Positions 16,867-25,475 of a stretch of 64,000 bases of DNA are shown in pieces (position 1 is the first letter of the stretch; the number at the start of each line of letters is the position of its first letter). This DNA comes from Paludibacteraceae bacterium (GTDB taxonomy: Bacteria; Bacteroidota; Bacteroidia; Bacteroidales; Paludibacteraceae). The stretch covers positions 51,333-115,332 of the forward strand of contig JAEDGZ010000003.1 in the NCBI GenBank assembly GCA_016297215.1, read 5' to 3'. The notes beneath the pieces are model-generated. The model was not told the origin of the DNA. It was given only the letters and a program-made list of their open reading frames with translations, and did not search any database. The position numbers and the translations under genes are program-made.

Positions 16867-19800
16867 TTAGAAAGTGATGCTGATACCACCCGAAAGGGAG
16901 CGGATAGGAGAGTAAGTAGAAGAGTTCGAGGAAACGAATCCCTGACGCGGATCAAGACCACGGCGAGCGGAAGCCAGTGCCACATTGTCTGCTACGAAAT
17001 ATACACGCAGTTTCTGCATCTTCATTCTTTCCGTCCATTTCTTGGGCAGGGTATATCCGAGGGTGATGTTCTGCAAGCAGAGGTAGTTGCTGGAGACGAG
17101 CCAGCGGTCGGACAGCGAGTTGGTGTACTGGTCGCTAGTGTTCACACGCGGGATATCGGTCTCGGTGTTCTCCGGTGTCCATGAGTTCAGAATGTCGGTA
17201 TGCCAGTTCTGACCGGCACTTGCGTAGCCCGAGTGCATCAGACTTTGGTAGGAAGCATCAATAATACGTCCGCCCAACTGGTAGTTACAAGCCACCGACA
17301 GGTCAACGCCAAATACCTCCAACGTGGTGCCAAAGCCACCATACACCTTCGGCAGAATATCGCCTTGGTCATATTGGGTTGCGCTCGTCCACTGAGTGGT
17401 GGTGGTTCTTCCCGTTACGTTGCCTTCCTCATCCAGCACGTCTTTGTACCACAGCGCAGCACCCGTCGCCTTGTCCACACCTGCATATTCGCGGATATAG
17501 AGTTGATACAACGAACCGCCTTCCTGATAGATATACGAACCATCAATCCACTTGCCATTCAACTCCGGTGCCAACTGCAGGATTTTGTTTTTGAAGTACG
17601 ACAAGTTGGCATAGAGCGACCACGTTACGTTGCGGGTCTTCACTACATCTCCATGGAGTTCCACATCCAGACCGGCATTCGATACGGAGCCGATGTTCAT
17701 CGGGATATACGAGTAACCGAGTGAAGGCGATACGGGTTTGTAGTATAGCATGTCCACTGTCTTGCGCCAGAAGCCTTCGATAGTACCGCCAAAGCGCTCG
17801 TCGAAGAAAGCGAAGTCCAAACCGCCGTTCAAGTTGTAGGAGGTCTCCCAAGTCAAGTCTGCATTACCCTTGTAGGACAGAGCCGTAGCAAAGTTACCGT
17901 TGTTCTCGGAGAGGGTGTATTGGTCTGCGTAGGGATACCAGTTGGTAGAGCCGTCCGGCGAGAGGAGGTTATCGTTACCCTGTGCACCGTAACTGATTTT
18001 CAGTTTCAAGAGGTCCACCTTGCTTGCGCCCGACATGAAAGGCTCTGATTGGATGTCCCACGCGGCACCTACCGACCAGAAATCACCCCAACGTTTGTCA
18101 GCCGCAAAGCGTGAAGAAGCATCGTGGCGGTACGAACCGGAGATGAAATAGCGTCCTGCAAAGTCATACTTCGCCTGCGCCAAAATACCTTGGGTAGCGT
18201 AGCGGTTGGTAGCCGAACCCGTAGTCGGTTGTAGAATGGCGTTGCTCACCTCGGCAATGTCGGGGTTGAACAACTTTGTCTGCGCACCATACACATACGA
18301 AGAGGTGTATTGGTAGTTCTCATAACCTACCAACAGGTCGAGGTGGTGCTCACCGGCGAAGGTGTTGTTGTAGGTCAAGAGGTACTGTTGGTTCAGCGTA
18401 AAGAGACGGTCAGCTTCTACCACTGCCTGACCACCCATCGCGGCAAACTGACCGTAGTAGGGGTTCAAGGTCATCTGATAGCGGCTACCAAAATAGTTCA
18501 AACCGATGTTGGCAGTAGCCTTCAAGCCCTTGTAGAACTCTACCTCCACAAAGTACTTGCCGGAGAACATATCGTTCTTGTAGAGTTCTTTGTTCAAGTC
18601 AATAGCCGATGCAGGGTTCGACTGGTTCATGAAAGCACGCTCGGCGTTAGCAACGGTAGCATCTCCGTAGTCATACATCGTGAAGCCGTTGTTGTCCACC
18701 ATGATATTCCCCTGTGCATCACGCAGATAGAGCGGATAGATAGGGGCGATGTTGTTGCTGACGTAGAACAAGTTACCCGAACTGGTTGCCGACGTAGCGG
18801 CATCTTGGTCTTGCGGGTAGCGTTGGTCAGCATGGGCATAACTCATGTTGGTACCAATCTTCAACCACTTCTTTGCCTGATAGTCCACCGATACACGCGA
18901 GGTAAAACGCTTGTAATCAGAGTTCTCCATCAAGCCGGAGTCATCCAGATAGGAAGCCGAAGCAAAGTAGGTGAGTTTGTCTGTCGAACCTGAAACAGTC
19001 AGGTTGTACTCCTGACGCAGGTTGTTCGATTTGAACAACTCATTATACCAGTTATCGGGCATAAAGAAGTTGCTGCCGTCGTTGTAGCCGAGGGTGGCAT
19101 TCGGGTTGAGTTTGCCGTTTGCACCAATCAGGTTTTGCCCCTCAGGTACCGTATAGACTTGATAGCCCAAACCGCCGTTCTTTGCATCCAGCAAGTACTG
19201 GTTGGCATACGCTGCCGCATACGCACCGCCCTTGCTGATTTGGCTGTTGTACATAGATTCCCAGTATTTCTCGTAGTACATCCCCGGGTCGGTCATCACG
19301 CTGTAGGTCGGGATGGCACGCGAGTTGCTGCCCCACTTGCCTTCTACGGTTACTTGTGCATCCTTGGTGTTACCGCGCTTCGTGGTAATCAGCACCACGC
19401 CGTTAGCACCACGAGCACCATACAACGCATTCGAAGCCGCGTCTTTCAACACCGTAATCGAGGCGATATCGTTGTTCGACAGCGTGGCAATCATGTTATC
19501 ATCAGCAGGAATACCGTCCACCACGTACAGAGGTGCGTTGCTGGCATTCATACTACCGATACCACGAATACGAATCTTGGTAACCTCACCGGGCTGACCG
19601 TTCGCACTCAGTCCCTGCACACCTGCCACCTGACCGGCAAGCGTGTTCGTTACGTTGCTCGACTGACGCTTCTCGATGTTTTCACTCTTCACCACCGAAG
19701 CGGAACCGGTGAACGACTTACGGGTAGTCGTACCGAAAGCGACCACCATCACATCGTCCAACTCGCTGGTCTTCTCCTCCAAGCGAACCACCATACCGTC

Positions 19801-20049
19801 CTTCGCGGGAACGGTCTGCGATGCCATACCGACAAACGATACAGTTACCTGGCTGTTTGAGGAGACATTTAATACGAACACGCCGTCAACATCCGTGATA
19901 GTTCCCGTACTGGAACCTACCACCATAACCGACGCACCCACTACGGGCTCACCATCGGAGGCATTGACGACCGTACCTGTGATTTGCTCTGCGCAAACCA
20001 AGCCGGTGCCTAAAACGCACACAGCAAAGAGAAGTAACAATCTCTTCAT
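16867..20049 (-). CDS. SusC/RagA-family TonB-dependent outer-membrane transporter (locus 1)
   Basis: A 1060-residue protein with a signal peptide (1 to about 20), a carboxypeptidase-regulatory-like domain (about 22-95, 'GTVVNASDGEPVVGASVMV'), a plug with 'SGQ/NGQPGEVTKIRIRGIGS'-type and 'PLYVVDGIP' motifs, and a 22-strand barrel ending in aromatic 'GGISITF'. Such proteins import oligomeric nutrients across the outer membrane using TonB energy. It is the first gene of a four-gene minus-strand operon with a consensus promoter at 20134-20164. No glycoside hydrolase or protease lies in the locus. Confidence 0.94.
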   Translation of the reverse strand: MKRLLLLFAVCVLGTGLVCAEQITGTVVNASDGEPVVGASVMVVGSSTGTITDVDGVFVLNVSSNSQVTVSFVGMASQTVPAKDGMVVRLEEKTSELDDVMVVAFGTTTRKSFTGSASVVKSENIEKRQSSNVTNTLAGQVAGVQGLSANGQPGEVTKIRIRGIGSMNASNAPLYVVDGIPADDNMIATLSNNDIASITVLKDAASNALYGARGANGVVLITTKRGNTKDAQVTVEGKWGSNSRAIPTYSVMTDPGMYYEKYWESMYNSQISKGGAYAAAYANQYLLDAKNGGLGYQVYTVPEGQNLIGANGKLNPNATLGYNDGSNFFMPDNWYNELFKSNNLRQEYNLTVSGSTDKLTYFASASYLDDSGLMENSDYKRFTSRVSVDYQAKKWLKIGTNMSYAHADQRYPQDQDAATSATSSGNLFYVSNNIAPIYPLYLRDAQGNIMVDNNGFTMYDYGDATVANAERAFMNQSNPASAIDLNKELYKNDMFSGKYFVEVEFYKGLKATANIGLNYFGSRYQMTLNPYYGQFAAMGGQAVVEADRLFTLNQQYLLTYNNTFAGEHHLDLLVGYENYQYTSSYVYGAQTKLFNPDIAEVSNAILQPTTGSATNRYATQGILAQAKYDFAGRYFISGSYRHDASSRFAADKRWGDFWSVGAAWDIQSEPFMSGASKVDLLKLKISYGAQGNDNLLSPDGSTNWYPYADQYTLSENNGNFATALSYKGNADLTWETSYNLNGGLDFAFFDERFGGTIEGFWRKTVDMLYYKPVSPSLGYSYIPMNIGSVSNAGLDVELHGDVVKTRNVTWSLYANLSYFKNKILQLAPELNGKWIDGSYIYQEGGSLYQLYIREYAGVDKATGAALWYKDVLDEEGNVTGRTTTTQWTSATQYDQGDILPKVYGGFGTTLEVFGVDLSVACNYQLGGRIIDASYQSLMHSGYASAGQNWHTDILNSWTPENTETDIPRVNTSDQYTNSLSDRWLVSSNYLCLQNITLGYTLPKKWTERMKMQKLRVYFVADNVALASARRGLDPRQGFVSSNSSTYSPIRSLSGGISITF

Positions 20050-20133
20050 ACCTTAATTTTTTTGTTAGTAACTAATATATTTTTTGCAAAAAAAATGGGC
20101 AAAACAGCACATCTTATTTGCCAAAAAGTGGCG

Positions 20134-20164
20134 CAAAGGTACAACTTATTTTTTATACTGCCAA
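20134..20164 (-). promoter_or_regulatory. Promoter of SusC/D locus 1
   Basis: Minus strand: TTG (20164-20162), 20-nt spacer, TACCTTTG (20141-20134). It lies 85 nt upstream of the susC start codon, leaving a short leader. Confidence 0.75.
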
Positions 20165-20310
20165 ATTTTTAAGTAACATTTTGCAAAAAAAAAAGCATTT
20201 TACTTCATTTTTGGCTATTTTTTTGCAATAATCACACCAATTTGAACAAAAACAAAGGCAATGATATACATGTTGACCCAGAATCTCAATATAACCCCGC
20301 CCCCTACCCC

Positions 20311-20401
20311 CTCCCCGCAAGCGGAGCGGGGGAGTTAGAGGTTGTCGTCCCACATACGTAGGGGCGAGCCCCTACGCTGTTTTATGTCGCCCCTTCGGGG
20401 C
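20311..20401. repeat. Cluster of three GC-rich hairpins
   Basis: Three neighbouring palindromes: CTCCCCGC with GCGGGGGAG (20311-20318, 20326-20334), the near-perfect CGTAGGGGCGAGCCCCTACG (20357-20376) and GCCCCTTCGGGGC (20389-20401). The composition is far more GC-rich than the AT-rich flanks. They look like REP-type elements. Confidence 0.7.
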
Positions 20402-20543
20402 TTGCATTTGATAAAGAATTTGGGTCAACTTGTATATCATTACCAAAACAAAAGGGTATAAATAACATTTGTATTTCATACTACTTTGCGTTGCATAATA
20501 CCGATAATTCAGTCCTTTCCTGCAGAAATAGTTCAGTTACACC

Positions 20544-20648
20544 AAGAGGCTGCCTAACGCAACTTGTTAGACAGCCTCTTTTGTTTGTGAATGGCTTATA
20601 AGGGGCTAAAATCACCGCTAAAACCTTCGTTTTGTTCCAAAACGCCCG
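20544..20648 (+). repeat. Dispersed module R1, copy 1
   Basis: It begins with a terminator-like hairpin (20544-20558 pairing with 20566-20580, then TT), continues with a core containing ATGGCTTATAAGGGGCTAAA and ATCACCGC, then a hairpin CGTTTTG-ttc-CAAAACG, and ends at CGCCCG. Copy 2 (43138-43241) is nearly identical over the core. Here the module is followed directly by a family A palindrome. No + strand gene precedes it, so its hairpin is not an ordinary gene terminator. Confidence 0.8.
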
Positions 20649-20706
20649 CAGGCGAGACGCCTGCGTCCCCAGTGGGGCATTATTGGTGCGGCATGGAGAC
20701 CGCACC
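20647..20706 (+). repeat. Palindromic elements A (20647-20665) and B (20685-20706)
   Basis: Element A: CGCAGGCG-aga-CGCCTGCG followed by TCCCCAGTGGGG. Element B: GGTGCGG and CCGCACC separated by CATGGAGA, followed by TCCTTG. The same pair recurs in the opposite order on the other side of the PG0541 gene. Confidence 0.85.
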
Positions 20707-20716
20707 TCCTTGATAG

Positions 20717-21010
20717 TTACACCGTTTGCTCCACGTTCCAGACGAAGGCGCGGACGCCAACGGCAGGGTTGCGCATATCGAGTTTCTTCACGCCCTCGAG
20801 GAGTTCATCCACTTGGTTATCCTCTACGACGGTAATCATGCAGGAGTTCATCTCTGGCCATGCGTGGGTGCCGCGACGCGGCTCGCCGCCGTTGGTGCCG
20901 CGCCCCTGCACATCCTCGAAGAAGGTAAAGCCCTGGATATTCAGTTTGTCAAGCATATACTCCACCCGCTCGGTGTTCGCTTGATTATACACTATCATTA
21001 CACTTTTCAT
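20717..21010 (-). CDS. PG0541-family transporter-associated protein
   Basis: A 97-residue protein with no signal peptide or membrane segment. The text 'MKSVMIVYNQANTERVEYML', 'GFTFFEDVQGRGTNGGEPRR' and 'CMITVVEDNQVDELLEGVKK' suggests a ferredoxin-like, P-II-related fold. In Porphyromonas and relatives such a gene follows the RND efflux genes, as here. It is the last gene of the minus-strand efflux cluster, 103 nt after the RND gene. A sensing or regulatory role for the pump is an inference from fold and context. Confidence 0.75.
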   Translation of the reverse strand: MKSVMIVYNQANTERVEYMLDKLNIQGFTFFEDVQGRGTNGGEPRRGTHAWPEMNSCMITVVEDNQVDELLEGVKKLDMRNPAVGVRAFVWNVEQTV

Positions 21011-21034
21011 ATTGCGTTAGTTTTGTAAGTTTGT

Positions 21035-21100
21035 GGTGCGGCCTGGAGACCGCACCTCCTTGAATTGCATCGTCTCATAACCGCAGGCGAGACGCCTGCG
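21035..21100 (+). repeat. Palindromic elements B (21035-21056) and A (21082-21100)
   Basis: B: GGTGCGG-cctggaga-CCGCACC then TCCTTG. A: CGCAGGCG-aga-CGCCTGCG then TCCCCAATGGG. They sit between the RND gene and the PG0541 gene, mirroring the order of the pair at 20647-20706 but in the same individual orientation. Confidence 0.85.
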
Positions 21101-21113
21101 TCCCCAATGGGTT

Positions 21114-24100
21114 CTACTTCACTCCGCTGGGGGTGGTTTCGGGGAAGACCTCATCGGAGGCTACGGGAGAGGGCTGCGGTTTTTGATTCTTCTTGGGCTT
21201 CAAGTCCATGAAGATGAAACTCTTGCGCATCTTGCTCAGGCGGTCGCGCTCGCCGTGGCGGGACATCGCGGCGTAGAGCACAGGCACCATGAAGAAGGTC
21301 AGGAAGGTGGAGACGGTCAGACCGCCAATCACCACAATACCCATCGGCTTCCACATCTCGGAGCCTTCACCATTGCTCACCGCCATCGGCACCATACCGA
21401 GGATAGTAGTGAACGCCGTCATCAACACTGGACGGATACGGCTTCTGCCCGCTGCCTGCACGGCTTCGTTCAACTCCCAGCCGCGCTCACGCAATAGGTC
21501 GATATAGTCAATCAGCACAATACCGTTCTTCACGACGATACCCACCAACATGATAAGACCCAGCGCACCAATCATATCCAACGAACTATGGGTCAGCCAC
21601 AGGGCGATTACCACACCCGAGAGGGCAAACGGAATGGTGAACATAATCACAAACGGCTTCTTGAGCGATTCGAACTGGCTCGCCATCACGATGAACACCA
21701 ACATGACAATCAGTACTAACAACATTCCCATGTCTTTGAAGGTGTCTTGCTGGTCTTCGTAGTCGCCGGCGATACGTACCACCACGCCCTGCGGGATGTC
21801 CAGCGTCGGCAGCACGTTCTGCTCGATGTACTGTGCCAACTCACCCAAAGAGGTGTTGTAGGGCGTTACCTTCACGGTAACGATACGCTGACGGCTCTTA
21901 CGCTCGATGGTAGGCGGCGTCCAATATTCGCCGATGGTGCATACCTCGCTCAGTTTGACGCTCTTGCCCATCGGAGTCGGAATGGTCATGTTGGCGATTG
22001 CCTCCACCGTGTTGCGGTCTTTCTCCTCCAGTCGGCAGAGGATATCGTACTCCGAACCCTCCTCCTTGAGGTAGCCGCACGCCATACCGTTCACACGGTT
22101 GCGCAGGTACGAGGAGATAGTAGCCGAGGTCAGACCGAGGCGCGATGCCTTCTCTTTGTCCACCGTGATTTTTATCTCCGGACGCTCGTCATCACGCGAG
22201 ATAGTCGCATCGCGGGCACCGGGCACCTCGTGGTTGCAGATAGCCTTCAACTGCTCTGCCAGCGCGGAGGTTTCATCGAAGTCGTAGCCGTAAATCTCCA
22301 AGTCAACGGTGTTGGACGCACCGCCACCGCCACCGCTGGTGCTGACTTGATAGTCGATAATCTCAGGGTATCTCGCCATCTCCTGACGCAGGATTTCCGC
22401 CATCTCGAAGATAGTCTGCTCGCGCTCGTACTTCTTGCTGGTACGGATGGTCATGGAGATAGTGTTGTTCATCGTAGAGGAGAACAGCGCACCCATACCG
22501 CTATCGTCGTTGGTACCGGCAGAGGTACTAATCAACTGTATCTCAGGCACTAATTCCACGAAGCGTGCTTCCAGCGCACGGGCGGTCTTCAGCGTCTCCT
22601 CGATACGGGTACCGCGCTGCAACTTCACGGTTACCGTCATACGTCCGTTATCCTGTTGCTTCATAAAGTCGGTACCGATTTGCCCCGTAATCATAGGAAT
22701 CATCGAGCAGCAGAAGAATGCCAGCAGAATCAGGAAGGTAACCACCTTGTGGCGCAAGCACCAGCCGAGGGCTTTGGCGTACTTCTCATCTATCCAATCG
22801 AGCCACCTCACCACGATACGCTCGTACCAGGTCTTCTTGCCTTTCTCGTCATCAATGAGGTTACCCTCTGCGTCCACATGCACCTTGCGCGGCTTGAGCA
22901 ACTTGCTCGCCAACATAGGCGTGAGCGAGATAGCCACAAGGGTGGAAGTACAAACCACGATGGTTACAATCCAGCCCAACTCCTTGAACATGATACCCGC
23001 CATACCCGTCAGCATAGTCAGCGGCACGAACACCGCCACAATCACCAAGGTGGTGGCAATAACCGACACCCACACCTCGTTGGTCGCATATATCGCCGCC
23101 TCGCGCGGGTTCTCGCCGCGGTCAACGTGCTTCGTGATATTCTCCAAGACCACAATCGCATCGTCCACCACCATACCGATAGCCACGGTCAACGAACACA
23201 TGGAGATGATATTCAGCGAAGAACCCACCATCTTCAGGTAGATAAACGCCACAATCAATGCGATAGGAATGGTGATAGCGATAATCAAGGTCGCACGCCA
23301 CTTACCGAGGAAGAACAGCACCACCAAGACCACGAAGAGCAAGGCGTAGAGGATAGACTCAGTCAAGGAGTCAATAGAGTTCTGGATGTTCTCCGACGAG
23401 TCGTATATCAACTTGAACTGCACATCCGCGGGCAGGGTCTTCTGAATACGTGCAATCTCTTTGCGCACGTCCTTACATATCTGCACCGTGTTCGCACCGG
23501 TCTGCTTGGTAATCATCAGGCGGGCGCACTCGCGACCGTCGGTCTTCTCGTCCAATGACAACTCCTTGATGGTATCTTTCACCGTGGCGATATCGCGCAC
23601 AAACACCTGACGACCGTCTGCCGTGGTGGTTACTACGATATTGTTTATCTCATCCGAGGTCTCATACTCCGAGCGCACCTCCATCTGGTACTGCTCTTTC
23701 TCCAACTTCACCGTACCGGACGACATGTTGAGGTTGTTGGCGGATATCATCTGCCCCACGCTCTCCACGGTCAGCCCGTAAGCGTCCAGTTTCTGCTGGT
23801 CGAGATAGACATACACGTAGCGGTCCGGTGCACCCGACACCGTCAGGTTACCAATACCGTCCACACGGTTCAACTGCGGGATAATCTCATCGTCCAGCAA
23901 CTTGTCCAGCGCAGGATACGACTCGTCCGCCATCACGGCGTACTGAATCACAGGCATCATGCTCGTGCTCAGTCGCATCACAATCGGGTTGGAGCAGCCG
24001 TCCGGCAAATTATCCTTCACGATATCCACATACGTTCGCACATCGTTGAGCACCTCATCCAAGTTGGTTCCCCACTCAAACTCAAGGGTTACCGACGAGA

Positions 24101-24362
24101 TGTTATCTTTCGATTTGGAAGTAATCTCTTTCAGGTGGTCCACCGAGTTGAGCGAGTTCTCCATCACTTTCGTAACGTTGCTCTCTACCTCCGACGCGGA
24201 GGCACCCGGGTAGGTCGTCATCACCGTTACATACGGCGGGTCCATCTCAGGGAACTGGTCGATAGGCAGTTGCAGGTAACTGAACACACCTATCACTATC
24301 ACAGCCAAGAAGATAAGGGCTGTGGTAACGGGCTTTTGCACCGCTGATTTATATATAGCCAT
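21114..24362 (-). CDS. RND-family efflux permease (AcrB/HAE1 type)
   Basis: A 1082-residue inner-membrane protein with the duplicated RND layout: helix 1 at about 12-30, a large periplasmic loop, six helices (about 340-540), a second loop and five final helices (about 860-1040). Motifs include 'YPGASASEVESNVTKVME' near the N-terminus, 'VGMVVDDAIVVLENI' with the proton-relay Asp pair near 405, and 'GIVVKNGIVLIDYI' in the second half. It should export lipophilic compounds with the adaptor and TolC-like proteins encoded upstream. Confidence 0.95.
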   Translation of the reverse strand: MAIYKSAVQKPVTTALIFLAVIVIGVFSYLQLPIDQFPEMDPPYVTVMTTYPGASASEVESNVTKVMENSLNSVDHLKEITSKSKDNISSVTLEFEWGTNLDEVLNDVRTYVDIVKDNLPDGCSNPIVMRLSTSMMPVIQYAVMADESYPALDKLLDDEIIPQLNRVDGIGNLTVSGAPDRYVYVYLDQQKLDAYGLTVESVGQMISANNLNMSSGTVKLEKEQYQMEVRSEYETSDEINNIVVTTTADGRQVFVRDIATVKDTIKELSLDEKTDGRECARLMITKQTGANTVQICKDVRKEIARIQKTLPADVQFKLIYDSSENIQNSIDSLTESILYALLFVVLVVLFFLGKWRATLIIAITIPIALIVAFIYLKMVGSSLNIISMCSLTVAIGMVVDDAIVVLENITKHVDRGENPREAAIYATNEVWVSVIATTLVIVAVFVPLTMLTGMAGIMFKELGWIVTIVVCTSTLVAISLTPMLASKLLKPRKVHVDAEGNLIDDEKGKKTWYERIVVRWLDWIDEKYAKALGWCLRHKVVTFLILLAFFCCSMIPMITGQIGTDFMKQQDNGRMTVTVKLQRGTRIEETLKTARALEARFVELVPEIQLISTSAGTNDDSGMGALFSSTMNNTISMTIRTSKKYEREQTIFEMAEILRQEMARYPEIIDYQVSTSGGGGGASNTVDLEIYGYDFDETSALAEQLKAICNHEVPGARDATISRDDERPEIKITVDKEKASRLGLTSATISSYLRNRVNGMACGYLKEEGSEYDILCRLEEKDRNTVEAIANMTIPTPMGKSVKLSEVCTIGEYWTPPTIERKSRQRIVTVKVTPYNTSLGELAQYIEQNVLPTLDIPQGVVVRIAGDYEDQQDTFKDMGMLLVLIVMLVFIVMASQFESLKKPFVIMFTIPFALSGVVIALWLTHSSLDMIGALGLIMLVGIVVKNGIVLIDYIDLLRERGWELNEAVQAAGRSRIRPVLMTAFTTILGMVPMAVSNGEGSEMWKPMGIVVIGGLTVSTFLTFFMVPVLYAAMSRHGERDRLSKMRKSFIFMDLKPKKNQKPQPSPVASDEVFPETTPSGVK

Positions 24363-24388
24363 CTTCGTTTAGAGTTTTAGGTTTTCCC

Positions 24389-24433
24389 CTAGAAATTCTA
24401 GATTTTCTAGAGATTCTAGATTATCTAGTTTTT
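24389..24433. repeat. 9-bp-period CTAG array
   Basis: Five consecutive 9-bp units, each starting CTAG (CTAGAAATT, CTAGATTTT, CTAGAGATT, CTAGATTAT, CTAGTTTTT), fill the gap between the adaptor gene and the RND gene. The same period and core recur at 41076-41138 and 55986-56030. Confidence 0.85.
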
Positions 24434-24447
24434 ATAGGTTTTTTATC

Positions 24448-25455
24448 TTAAAAACTAATCTTCACACCATCTACCAATCGTGCCTCGCCTTTGGTTACGA
24501 GTTCCACGCCATCCACAATCTCCGGTGCGGTAATCTCCACGTCATCGCCGAAGCGTTGTCCCATCTCTACCGTCACGCGCTTTGCATAGCCGTTGTTGTT
24601 GATGAAGACATAGCGCTCGTTCGCGCCGATGAGTTTCAGCACCGTGGAGTAAGGTGCTGCCATGATGGTGGCTTTGCCTAATCCGATAGTCGTGTTCACG
24701 TACATACCCGGGCGGAGCAGACCTTGCGGGTTGTTCACTACCACCTTTGCCATAAACGTGTGGCTCGCAGCATCTACCGTCGGATAAACCACCTCAATGG
24801 TAGCAGGGAACACGCGGTCGGGATAGACATCGGTCTTGAGCGACAGCGACATGCCGGCTTTCACCTGCGGGATGTACGACTCAGGAATAGCCACCAGCGT
24901 CTTCAGTTTGTCCACCTGCGTCAGCACCACGATAGGCTGACCGCTGTACAACTCGCCGTCCTCGTAGTTCTTCGCGGAGATGACTCCCGCGAACGGAGCC
25001 TGCACATACGTGTTGGTTTTCAAGAACTTAAACGTCTCTTTCGTCTGGTTGAGCGAGAGCTTCATCTGGTCGTATTGCTGTTGCGATACAGATCCTGTCT
25101 GAATCAAGCCTTCCATACGCTGCATCTCCGTCTCGAGGTTAGCGATAGCGAAACGCGTGCTGTTGAACTGCTGTTGATCCATGCGCACCAGCGAGTCGCC
25201 CTTGCGCACCTTGTCGCCCACCTCTACGTAGATATGCTCTATCTTTCCCGTGAGCGAGGGAGCCACATTCACCGTCTCGTAACCCATCAGGTTCGACGAA
25301 AGGGTAATCTCGCGCTGTATCTCACGCGGGTGGAGCGTGGTCAGTTCCACAACCTCTACGCGCCCATCCGACTCGTGGATAGTAGTAGCCTCTTGTTTCT
25401 TGCCGCAGCCGACCATTACCAATACAGCGGCTGCCAAAATACTGATTTTCTTCAT
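24448..25455 (-). CDS. RND efflux periplasmic adaptor lipoprotein
   Basis: A 335-residue protein with a lipobox ('VLVMVGCGKK', Cys about 17). It has the membrane-fusion layout: 'SLTGKIEHIYVEVGDKVRKG' (lipoyl-like half-motif), a coiled hairpin of about residues 95-135, the second half-motif 'APFAGVISAKNYEDGELYSG', then beta-barrel and membrane-proximal domains. It bridges the RND permease and the TolC-like channel. The operon order outer-membrane channel, adaptor, permease is typical for Bacteroidales. Confidence 0.93.
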   Translation of the reverse strand: MKKISILAAAVLVMVGCGKKQEATTIHESDGRVEVVELTTLHPREIQREITLSSNLMGYETVNVAPSLTGKIEHIYVEVGDKVRKGDSLVRMDQQQFNSTRFAIANLETEMQRMEGLIQTGSVSQQQYDQMKLSLNQTKETFKFLKTNTYVQAPFAGVISAKNYEDGELYSGQPIVVLTQVDKLKTLVAIPESYIPQVKAGMSLSLKTDVYPDRVFPATIEVVYPTVDAASHTFMAKVVVNNPQGLLRPGMYVNTTIGLGKATIMAAPYSTVLKLIGANERYVFINNNGYAKRVTVEMGQRFGDDVEITAPEIVDGVELVTKGEARLVDGVKISF

Positions 25456-25475
25456 ATTATCGTTTGGGTTTTAAT

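Larger units (their letters stand above)
20050..20716. other. Non-coding stretch rich in palindromes and repeats
   Basis: About 670 bp between susC and the PG0541 gene with no credible coding frame. It holds the susC promoter, GC-rich hairpins (20311-20334, 20357-20376, 20389-20401), module R1 (20544-20648), a family A palindrome (20647-20665) and a family B palindrome (20685-20706). Confidence 0.8.

Noticed and set aside
15666..16877. A 403-codon open frame on the + strand opposite susD
   Set aside because: It is fully antisense to a strongly conserved SusD gene, with a His/Arg/Val-rich composition typical of mirror frames, and has no recognisable domain.
13361..20049. Naming locus 1 a polysaccharide utilisation locus
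   Set aside because: No carbohydrate-active enzyme or hybrid two-component/anti-sigma regulator is present, so a glycan substrate cannot be claimed.
20153..20705. Short open frames between susC and the PG0541 gene
   Set aside because: They run through promoter, palindromes and module R1, and have repeat-derived composition with no homology.
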